Shown here: positions 1 through 7,629 of the stretch, piece by piece
Layout: each line of letters opens with the position of its first letter
How positions within the stretch are numbered: the stretch's first letter is position 1
DNA from: Triparma columacea
Taxonomy: Eukaryota > Sar > Bolidophyceae > Parmales > Triparmaceae
NCBI GenBank assembly: GCA_030267965.1
Contig: BRYA01000636.1
Coordinates: 17,256-37,517, forward strand
Direction of reading: 5' to 3'
DNA: 20,262 nt
The notes under the pieces: generated by a model
What the model was told of the DNA's origin: nothing
The model's input: the letters and a program-made list of their open reading frames with translations, nothing else
Database searches by the model: none
Position numbers and translations under genes: made by a program

Positions 1-744
1 TCCTCCTCCCTCGTTCGCCAAGGCCTCCTCCTCGAGGACAGTGAGGGTGAGGAATACGAGCCTCATACTTTGACTTAATATGGCCTTCTCGATCGCCTTT
101 TCCTGCTCCGTCTTACCAGAATCCTCAACTTCCCCCCCCCCCCCACCCGACCTAACGAGGTTCTCCAGCTTGAGCGTCTGGAGAGTGTATCCCTGTTTCT
201 GTGCGTTGACCACGTCGTACACGAACGTGTAGAACTTCTGACGAATGGAGGGGTCAACAGTGTCCCCTAGGGAGGAGTTTTTGAGGTGTGATACACGCTC
301 GAGGGTCAAGTAGACGAGAGATATCCAGACAGAACGTAGCTCAACCTCCTCGGCGAGAAGGGGGCGACCCGCGGACTGCGACTTACAGGAGGAGAGCTCT
401 AGCTGCAGCTGAGGGATGGTCAGCCCAAGCTCGTAGCCAGCCTTAGCTGCTACTATGAAGAGCTTGAGGACGTCTACGTAGCCTGAGGAGAGCTGCATGC
501 AAGCGTTGACGAAGGTCGTCTCGACCATCTCGGCGACCATAGGGGCGGTGAGGGAGGGCTTTGGAGGTGGGTTGGGGGAAGCATAAAGAGGATGACGGGC
601 TAGGGGGGTGAGGAGGTTTGGAGAGGATAGTTGTGGGGATTTGTGGATGGAATGGAGAGATGGTGGGACTACGAAGGGTGTGGCAAGTAATTGTAGGAGG
701 GCGATAATGAGGAGTTGAAATAAAGGAGAGGTTGTAGGGGTCAT
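1..744 (-). CDS. Unknown protein with N-terminal signal/transit-like segment (3' partial)
   Basis: An open frame runs from the ATG at 744-742 to the left edge without a stop (248 codons), so the C-terminus lies outside the window. Residues 8-22 are strongly hydrophobic (LFQLLIIALLQLL) and are followed by ATPFVVPPS and a Ser/Pro/His-rich, acid-poor stretch to about residue 68. This looks like a secretory signal plus a plastid-type transit region, although the Phe sits less cleanly at a cleavage site than in the SDR at 9878. From MVAEMVETTF (about residue 69) the protein is a helical, soluble-looking domain with heptad-like Leu spacing. A Gly5 stretch near residue 205 is encoded by a C13 run (132-144), and the frame stays open and protein-like on both sides of it. 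I do not recognise the family. It diverges from the epimerase gene across a 331-bp spacer. Confidence 0.72.
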   Translation of the reverse strand, partial: MTPTTSPLFQLLIIALLQLLATPFVVPPSLHSIHKSPQLSSPNLLTPLARHPLYASPNPPPKPSLTAPMVAEMVETTFVNACMQLSSGYVDVLKLFIVAAKAGYELGLTIPQLQLELSSCKSQSAGRPLLAEEVELRSVWISLVYLTLERVSHLKNSSLGDTVDPSIRQKFYTFVYDVVNAQKQGYTLQTLKLENLVRSGGGGGEVEDSGKTEQEKAIEKAILSQSMRLVFLTLTVLEEEALANEGGG

Positions 745-1075
745 GATTGGACTGTATGATCCGACTGGATGAGTCGGAGGGTATTAATTAGAGCTGTTTA
801 TTGGATAGTTACGACTAAAACAATCAAACCGAAACTTTGTATGGTTAAGATGAAACGTAGTGTATTCTAACTAGCGTTAATATCAAAGATTGGGATGAAA
901 AGGGGTGGATTCAATAATAGCAAAATATGACAAAATTAGAGGAGAGAAAAGGACAGATACAAGCACTGAAAAGCTCCCAATCGCATAGATCAACACGCTC
1001 CACGCACAAATACACATCAATAGACTCTAACTTCCCTTCGATTTCACTTCAAACTCTCTTATTCAACAAGAAAAT
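745..1075. promoter_or_regulatory. Divergent intergenic region between unknown gene 1 and the epimerase
   Basis: This 331-bp spacer separates two divergent start codons and must hold both promoters. It is richer in A+T than the flanking exons. The inverted repeat ccgact-ggatg-agtcgg at 761-777 lies just upstream of the minus-strand ATG and would fold in that gene's 5' leader. The epimerase start has an A-rich context (aagaaaatATGgc). No convincing TATA box was picked out. Confidence 0.4.
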
Positions 1076-2314
1076 ATGGCAGGCAGAGTTCTCGTGACGG
1101 GAGGCGCTGGCTTCATTGGATCACACACAATCTACCACCTCTTAAAGGCTGGTTACTCCTGCACAGTGGTGGACAATCTGTGCAACTCGTCCCAAAAATC
1201 TTTGGACCGCGTCCGCTCCATCATGGAGGACGAGGGCGTCAAGGAAGTTGATTTGGACCTTATGGAGGTGGACATGTGCGACAGTAAGGCCCTTGAGACA
1301 GTGTTCGAGAAGTACGGCGCCGGTGGCTTCACCTGCTGTATCCACTTTGCTGGCCTCAAGGCCGTTGGGGAGAGCATGCAGGTCCCCCTCCTCTACTACC
1401 AGAACAACCTAGGCTCCACCCTCAACCTGCTTGAGCTCATGGACAAGTACGACTGCAGGAGGATCGTCTTCTCTTCGTCTGCTACGGTCTACGGGGCCGC
1501 CACCACTATGCCCATAACGGAGGACACGCCCACAGGAGCAGGGATCACCAACGCCTACGGGAGGACCAAGTACATGATCGAGGGCATCCTAGGGGACTTC
1601 CACAAGTCCAAGGTCAAGGTGAGGGGATGGGAGAGAAGGGGGGAGGAGGGGAGGGAGGGAGGGAGGGAGGAGCGTAGCGATGACTTCTTTAAGTGGCGAC
1701 ATTTCGAACTGCAACCTCTTGAGAGAATCGCTTCGCACCTTGCTCCGCTCCTTCGAACTAAACCCCCTCTCCTGTCCCCTGGAACACAGACTGAGAAGCC
1801 CTGGAGCGTGGTAATCCTCCGTTATTTCAACCCCGTTGGCGCCCACCCTTCTGGCAAGATCGGGGAGAACCCTAACGGTCCCCCAAACAACCTCATGCCC
1901 TACGTCTCCCAGGTTGCTGTCGGCCGTCGGGAGTTCCTGACCGTCTTCGGGAACGATTACGATACCCCCGACGGAACAGGGGTCAGGGACTACATCCACG
2001 TCATGGATTTGGCTGAGGGACACCTATCCGCTATTGAACACATGGCTACCAAGGCAACGGACCAGTATAAGGTCTTCAACCTAGGGACGGGGAATGGTTA
2101 CAGCGTCCTCGATATGGTCAAGGCCATGGAGAAAGCGAGCGGGAAGGAAATCAAGTACAAGATTGGTGAGAGGAGGCCAGGGGACATTGCCACTTGCTAC
2201 GCAGACGCCAAAGCGGCGAAAGAGGACATGGGTTGGGAAGCGAAGCTGGGATTAGAGGAAATGTGCAGGGACCTGTGGGCGTGGCAGAGCAGCAACCCGA
2301 ACGGGTTCGAGTAG
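1076..2314 (+). CDS. GALE: UDP-glucose 4-epimerase (2 exons)
   Basis: It interconverts UDP-glucose and UDP-galactose with bound NAD+ (Leloir pathway; galactose supply for glycans and galactolipids). The exons are 1076-1618 and 1790-2314, giving 355 aa, the usual size. Residues 9-15 (GGAGFIG) are the Rossmann NAD-binding loop, and SSSATVYG at 133-140 carries the catalytic Ser (S135 by comparison with the bacterial enzyme). YGRTK at 161-165 gives the catalytic Tyr161 and Lys165. RYFNPVGAHPSG and GVRDYIHVMDLAEGH are family signatures. The intron (GTGAGG...ACACAG, 171 bp) is a multiple of three without stops, so a naive reading inserts 57 low-complexity residues between the helix ending HKSKVK and the strand VVILRYFNP. 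No GALE family member needs that insert, hence the splice. No targeting peptide is seen, so it is probably cytosolic. Confidence 0.95.
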   Translation: MAGRVLVTGGAGFIGSHTIYHLLKAGYSCTVVDNLCNSSQKSLDRVRSIMEDEGVKEVDLDLMEVDMCDSKALETVFEKYGAGGFTCCIHFAGLKAVGESMQVPLLYYQNNLGSTLNLLELMDKYDCRRIVFSSSATVYGAATTMPITEDTPTGAGITNAYGRTKYMIEGILGDFHKSKVKVRGWERRGEEGREGGREERSDDFFKWRHFELQPLERIASHLAPLLRTKPPLLSPGTQTEKPWSVVILRYFNPVGAHPSGKIGENPNGPPNNLMPYVSQVAVGRREFLTVFGNDYDTPDGTGVRDYIHVMDLAEGHLSAIEHMATKATDQYKVFNLGTGNGYSVLDMVKAMEKASGKEIKYKIGERRPGDIATCYADAKAAKEDMGWEAKLGLEEMCRDLWAWQSSNPNGFE

Positions 2315-2941
2315 GGGGGGGAAGGAGAGGGGATTTGCAGGGTCAGTAATCTCCATTTTTTCAGTAAATTCACTAGTTTACTGATAGGTTTTAATGTCTA
2401 TCTTGATGTCAAAGGAGTTGTGATGAAGTGCTCTTAATTTGGTTTTCGGTAGTCTCAAGCTAATTCTTTTTGTGGTGGGGGCTGGTTCAACACTTGAAAT
2501 CGAAAATCGGCAAAATTAAATTGTCTATTTTATGCCTACAAAATATTTTTGATATTGACAATCAATATAATAAACTGATAAAGTATATAAGATAATATTG
2601 AACTTGTTAATAACCCTCAAAATTAGCATTTAGTAATGTCTCAAATGTTTGTTGATATATGCAATTATCTCAAATATATACAATTTTGAATATTATTGTA
2701 GGTTTATATAACCTAAATAAATATTTGAAATTTCTCACGTGTTAAATATTTTTAAATAAATTTGTTGGTGTATTCTTGGATCTATGTTCCATATTTGAAA
2801 CATCAAAATATTGTAAAAATTACAAAATCAATAAATAGATCATTATTAGCAAAAATCCAAAAAATCGTGATACAAATCGTTTAGTAAATCAAGAGGGTTA
2901 AATGCCCTTTGTTGTTAGTTTTTCACATATATCTAATCTAC
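2315..2941. other. AT-rich intergenic island
   Basis: This is 627 bp without a supported gene. From about 2380 onward it is markedly A+T-rich, with many short A/T runs, in sharp contrast to the GC-rich exons on both sides. It contains a small palindrome (ggtttatataacc, 2701-2713) and a CACGTG E/G-box core at 2736-2741. It must hold the epimerase 3' UTR and the ankyrin-gene promoter. No terminal inverted repeats or ORF of a mobile element were found. Confidence 0.5.
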
Positions 2942-4318
2942 ATGTTTCGTCTCGCTGCGGCTGTCGTTAGAACCGTGAAAGTTTTAGATAAAGAAAATCT
3001 CCTAACAATATTATCGGCTTCAGGGACCCCTCAACCTCCAACTACCTCCACGCCAACCGTCCACGATCCCTCTACCACTCCACCTTCTTCCCAGTTGCCT
3101 CTCAGACCGCTTCCTATCTCTGTTGTCGCCGATGATGGCTCCTCCATCTCTGCTCTTCTCAACCTTGAGGATGGTTACTATGTTGTGCGAAAGTCTTTGG
3201 TTGAATCAATGACAGCTTCGCTTCCTTTCTCCCCCTCAACCTCCTCGTCCCTCCTCTCTCCATCTCAACCCTCCTCTACATCCTCTACCCTCACCACCAC
3301 CACCACCACCAAAGCCACCCCCCCCTCCATAATCCCTCCCTCCTCCAGTTTCACTCTGGCTTCCCTCCCCCCCCCCACCCAATCCTCCTCCCATTCGCTC
3401 GAGACTCCTACTTCAATTCCAATCTCTGACATGTCTCATTCGATGTCGACTTCCTTTCGATCCTTCTTTGAAGCCTGTGCTTGCTGTGATGTTGAGGAGC
3501 TGCAGAAGCAGGTGAGATAATAAAATGAGGATGGACAAGATGCAAGAAAGCACCTCGTAGGCAGGTACCTTAACTAACCAACTCGCCCTTCAATGCCTCC
3601 CCCCACTCGTAGTATGATTCAGACCCGTCTGTCCCCGCTAAGGCTGCTCATTCTATCCATGGAGGTTCAGGTCTTCACGTTGTTGCTTCCGCAGTGACAT
3701 CCCTCAAATCAAAGCAGTTGGAATGTCTCGATTTTCTCCTCTCCTCTGCCTCTGTCGACGTTAATGCGCGTTCGTCAAACGGAAGCACTGCGCTTCACTG
3801 GGCGGCAGGATCGGGGAATATAGACGCAGTAAGAGCCCTCCTTCGCCACTCTGCAGACACAAGGATTCCCTCCTACACCTGGGGCCGGCAGGTGTTTGGA
3901 AAGAGTTCTGGTCAGCTTCCCTTGCACTGGGCGTCAGAGAGCGGGGAGAGTGAGATAGTTGAGGTAAGAGAGTGGGAGTTGAAAGTCTGTGCCTTTCTTT
4001 CGTCTCCCTTTTAATATCTTTGCCCTCACCCCCTCTCAACCCCCACAGTTGCTGAGTGACATTGATCCTTTGTCCCTTGTCGAAGTGGATGAAAGGGGTG
4101 CTTCCGCGGTGGATGTTGCCGAGAAGGCGCTTCAATTTCCAGTCATGGATGGTGAGAGTGGCAGGGCACGGACTCAACGGGGCCTCATTGACCCATGACT
4201 TGCCCCCCTTCCTCACCCCCCTTCCCTTATCGCAGCCCTGAAGCAAAAAATAAACTCTGACTCTTACGTGGTTCTCCTGATAGAGCGCGAGATGGAGGCC
4301 TCCAAGGTGATAAGTTAA
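2942..4318 (+). CDS. Ankyrin-repeat protein (4 exons)
   Basis: The exons are 2942-3511, 3613-3963, 4049-4151 and 4236-4318 (368 aa). The introns are 101, 85 and 84 bp, begin GTGAGA, GTAAGA and GTGAGA and end in AG, with phases 0, 0 and 1. The first intron has a good branch-site look-alike (taactaac). Residues 1-190 are a Ser/Thr/Pro-rich low-complexity region, including an (ACC)6 tract that encodes Thr. Residues about 206-350 form three to four ankyrin repeats: HGGSGLHVVAS, NGSTALHWAAGSGNIDAVRA, a repeat with the loop SYTWGRQVFGKSS and then GQLPLHWASESGESEIVE, and a final RGASAVDVAEKAL. Ankyrin arrays bind protein partners; nothing here indicates which. I chose the first ATG in frame, and the first 25 residues, lying at the edge of the AT-rich island, are the least certain part. 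It converges on the next gene with only 79 bp between stops. Confidence 0.8.
3293..3310 (+). repeat. (ACC)6 microsatellite in exon 1 of the ankyrin gene
   Basis: Six perfect ACC units encode consecutive threonines in the Ser/Thr/Pro-rich N-terminal region. Trinucleotide slippage here would change length but keep the frame. Confidence 0.85.
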
Positions 4319-4397
4319 CCCGAAAAGACGCGCACGTCATTTTTTATGCAAACAAATCAATTATTATTTCTCCCCGCAATGCGAGGGGGGCTCAACT

Positions 4398-6055
4398 TTA
4401 ATTCGGGGTCTTGCCACCGACGGGGGTCAGGTTATTCCTCCTCGCCCCTCCCCTCTTTGCCCCAACCGCGTTCCTGATCCTCCTATTCAAGTCGTCGTTC
4501 TTCATTTTGAGGCCGTCGTACAGTTTGTCTTTCTCCCTCATGACCTCATCCTTCCTCTTCATGTCCCTGCTGAGCTTCTTGATTGTGTTGAGGAGCAACC
4601 TGTCCTTGCCGCTTCCGCTGCTGCTCTCTAACCCCCGAAGGGTCTCCTCGAGGCTGTTCACCCTGTTTCTCTCCTCTACTTCGGGGGTGGATAGGAAGAG
4701 GGCAGTAGGCTTGGCATGTTCGTATGGGCTATTTACGACGTCGTCTAGGTCAACAGGGGTCCCAGGGGTCAGCGCCGAGGACGTGGGGGTATGAGACATG
4801 GACATAATCGGGGAGGCCGGCATGGGGCTGGTCTTTTCCACGAGGTTCATCGTTCTTTGCGTCTACGATGCGAAGAGCGAAGCGTCAGTGAATCGCAAAA
4901 AGGGATATCGAGATGACTACCGAGAGTTATGACGTGCGGGGCATGTCGTCGATCATCCGCTCCTCCCACCTCCTCACCTTCTCGTGCCTCCTCCCAAGGT
5001 CCTGAATCATGTCGTGGAGCCTGTTCTTCTCCTTCACGAGGAGGTTGATATGGGAATCCTTGTCGTCCTTGAGCTTCAGGTAAAGTCCGCTCCTCTTTTT
5101 CTCGTCGTCGAGGGCGACCTTGAGCTTTTTGATCATGTTCTCCGCCTTCACCAACTTAACCTTGAGTTCCTGTCCCTCCTCCTCCACGTTGTCCTTCTCG
5201 AGTTCGACCTTGAGCATGCCTTTTCTCCCCTTGTCGACTGTCTTGGTAAGGCGTTCGAGTTTGCCCCCCTGTTCGATGGAGACTGGGGGATTGGGAAGTA
5301 AAGTGTTAGGGTTATGCTGACGAATAGGTGCTACATGGCTCGAAGCATTGAGGACTCAAAGTTAAATTGACCTGCTGTATTGAACCCTCCCAAGTCCCCA
5401 AAAGTCGGTTCGCTCGCCCCCTCACCTGCCCTAACCTCCTCCAACTCCCCCACAACCTTTCTGTGCATGAGCCTGAGCTGATCGTTCTCGCTCACCAAAT
5501 CGTCGAACTTGTTCTCCATCCCGATCTCGATGCATCTGAGCTTCCCGATGGTGACCTCATCCCTCAGGGCTCTCGCCATCAAATCCTCATTGATCATCTC
5601 AATCCTGTTCAACCTGGCCTTGGCTTCAAAAGCATCTGCCTTGAGCTTCTCCTGGAGGCGAATCTGAGACGGACGGACAGGATAAATTGTGAGTAAATCG
5701 AAAAATTCCCCCTCACCCCCCCCACCTTCCCAACCCCACCAAACCCCCCCCCTTCACTCCCCCCCCTCCCTCGTACCTCCTCCTCCCTCTTCCTCTGGAG
5801 TTCAAACCAGCTTCCCCCCAGCTTTACGTCCCCATTATTCCCACCCACACCGAACCTGAGGCCAGTCAGTTGCTTCAACTGCGATTTCGAGTTCTCAGGG
5901 GTCAGCACTCTCCCCCAGACAACTTTGGATGAATTCGAAGAGGGAGGTGAAAAAGGAGACTGCGTCTGTCTCATGCCCGAGAAAATATTGCTCTCGGGAG
6001 TTATAGCCACCGGGGCGACAGATTTTGAGGTTTTCTTCGTCTGAGGAGTGTTCAT
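4398..6055 (-). CDS. Coiled-coil protein with TP-rich ends (4 exons)
   Basis: The exons on the minus strand are 6055-5777, 5663-5426, 5282-4978 and 4862-4398 (428 aa). The introns are 113, 143 and 115 bp with GTACGA, GTGAGG and GTGAGG donors. Residues 1-80 are polar and disordered-looking with proline-directed sites (ITPES, LTPEN). Residues about 83-275 form a long coiled coil rich in E/K/L/R (for example KLKADAFEAKARLNRIEM). Residues about 278-335 are Ser/Thr/Pro-rich with several TP/SP sites, a second coil runs from about 338 to 405, and the C-terminus is basic (GAKRGGARRNN). I do not recognise a family. Clustered TP/SP sites next to coils are common in cytoskeletal, centrosomal and cell-cycle proteins, but that is only a hint. 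The donor of the second intron is ambiguous (GTGAGG at 5425, or GTTAGG 9 nt upstream), and both keep the frame with suitable acceptors. Confidence 0.8.
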
Positions 6056-6423
6056 TGTGGGAAAATGGCACACACAATTCAAAGGGAAGTGGGCTCGAAA
6101 GGGTCAAAAAAAAAGAAAAAGCTAAAAAAGCAGAAAACCACCTTCACGTCCCCTCCTTCCCTCTGCTCAGCGCTGAAACCTTTCCCCAAATCCAATTATC
6201 CCCTCTACTTATCCCGAGTACCCCTGTTACCTCCCAAATTCCCTCTCTTCCCTTCACATTCTTCACTCCTCACTCCCACTCCCCGCTGCCCCCCCTCCTA
6301 TCAACTGCTGCTGTCCTTCTCCACCCTAGTTGCTCTATCATATCTATTTAACTACCCACTAGAATCCCGAAACTTCACTTTTCACCACACCCCTCCTCGT
6401 CCCCACCTCCATAAACCCTTAAA
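6056..6423. promoter_or_regulatory. Pyrimidine-rich divergent spacer between the coiled-coil and E2-like genes
   Basis: This 368-bp spacer lies between divergent ATGs (6055 minus, 6424 plus). From about 6140 to 6420 the plus strand is strongly C/T-rich, a strand bias that fits the 5' leader of the E2-like transcript. A purine/A-rich block at 6081-6135 lies near the coiled-coil start. Short frames opening here are low-complexity and have no homologous look. Confidence 0.4.
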
Positions 6424-7478
6424 ATGCAACAAAACGCCAGGCCCACTGGTTTGACATCCTCTATAGCCCTGTCCCGGCTTCGCAAGGACCTGCAAGACCT
6501 CCCCCGTGACCAGTCGACGTTGGATTACAAGATATCAGTCGCATTTCCCTTGCAAACCCTAACTAACGAGCTTCAACTCAACCCAGTTTCTTCAATCTCC
6601 TTTATCTCTCCACAAACCTTCCATGCGGGCTTTGCGGACGTTAGCGACGAGGACAACGAGTTGATGTCGGATTCTCCGTCTGTGCTTCCACCAAACCCTC
6701 TAAGCGCCTCCCACGAGCCTATTCTGAGCCTGCATATTTCTGGTGAGATGGAGAAGTGGTCAACGCATGGTCTTCCTGTTGCTGTAAGCTGACCCTTCTC
6801 GCCTCGCTCCTCGCCTCGCTCCTCGCCTCGCTCCTCGCCCAATAGTTACCCCTCTTCACGGACCCTACCATCGGCCGCATCCTGCCAAGAGTTTCAACTT
6901 CTTCATCTCCATCCCTTCCAACTATCCCTTTAAACCCCCCCGCGTTGTTTCCCTTACCCGTATATACCACCCCAACGTTTGCGTAGACGGCACGGTGCTT
7001 CTTCCAGTTTTGGGGAGCAGCTGGAGACCTGTAATGTCTCTATCCTCCCTGGTGATGGCGATTGGCCTAATGTTTCTCTCCGTTTCAGACCCCCCCCCCC
7101 CTGCTTCCCACACGGATTCGTGTATTGGCAACAGAAGGGCCTATGACATTTACAAGACCAATAGGGCACAATTTTCCGCTAACGTCGAAACCTCAGTTTC
7201 AGGTGGGACTGTCGACGGTGTCTACTACGAGGCCGCCTCGTTCGCCAGCCGCAAGAGGAGCCTGTCAGTGGAGGTGAGGACAAGGAGACGACTGTGCCGA
7301 GTCGAACGCTCGCTGCTCATTCATTTTCATGTACGACCACCTCAAATAACCCCTACCCCCATCATCGCAGGAGGAGATTGACATGTCCCAACACAACCTT
7401 GACTGCATGCACATCAACGAGGATGACGATGGGCAAGATGGTCCCAAGAGAAGGAGGCTGACCGATACACACATCTAA
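6424..7478 (+). CDS. E2/UBC-fold protein lacking the catalytic cysteine (UBC12-like pseudo-E2, 3 exons)
   Basis: The exons are 6424-6742, 6846-7273 and 7371-7478 (284 aa). The introns are 103 and 97 bp with GTGAGA and GTGAGG donors. The N-terminal helix LSRLRKDLQDLPRD resembles E2 helix 1. SFNFFISIPSNYPFKPPRV (122-140) is the E2 beta-sheet and YPFKPP signature, and IYHPN (146-150) is the HPN motif. SWRPVMSLSSLVMAIGLMFL and NRAQFSANVETSVSGG match the C-terminal E2 helices, closest in my reading to the NEDD8 E2 UBC12/UBE2M. Where E2s have Gly-x-(V/I)-Cys, this protein has G155-T-V-L158, so the thioester cysteine is Leu. A Cys at 152 is in the wrong place. Inactive E2 variants (UEVs) act as partners of active E2s, so a scaffolding role is inferred. 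An acidic insert lies at about 70-85, and a C-terminal PKRRR (274-278) could be a nuclear localisation signal. The exon 1-2 join is the least certain: a GTAAGC at 6784 is an alternative donor but gives poorer protein continuity. Confidence 0.78.
6801..6836 (+). repeat. Three perfect copies of a 12-bp pyrimidine-rich unit in the E2-like intron 1
   Basis: The unit gcctcgctcctc occurs three times head to tail and ends 9 bp before the acceptor aatag (6841-6845), so the repeat itself forms the polypyrimidine tract. Confidence 0.9.
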
Positions 7479-7490
7479 CTGATGGTACGG

Positions 7491-7496
7491 AATAAA
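7491..7496 (+). terminator. AATAAA hexamer downstream of the E2-like gene
   Basis: A canonical polyadenylation-signal hexamer lies 13 bp after the TAA of the E2-like gene, in the 151-bp convergent spacer shared with the cathepsin gene. Its use in this organism is not shown. Confidence 0.3.
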
Positions 7497-7629
7497 TTCG
7501 AATATACTTTTGCCTAAATGCAACTTTTTCGATAAGACTCGTAGCTACTCTATTCATCCCGAACTTTCACCAAAGTCTTCTTCACCCCCACTTCTCCTTG
7601 TCCCAACCACCGACTGCGGGCTTAGATTA

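Noticed and set aside
1589..2023. 144-codon minus-strand frame inside the epimerase gene
   Set aside because: It is antisense to conserved GALE motifs and to the intron; no independent evidence.
6065..6454. Lys-rich then Pro/Ser-rich plus-strand frame upstream of the E2-like gene
   Set aside because: Low-complexity translation of a pyrimidine-rich leader. It overlaps the E2-like start codon in another frame and has no splice-supported link to it.
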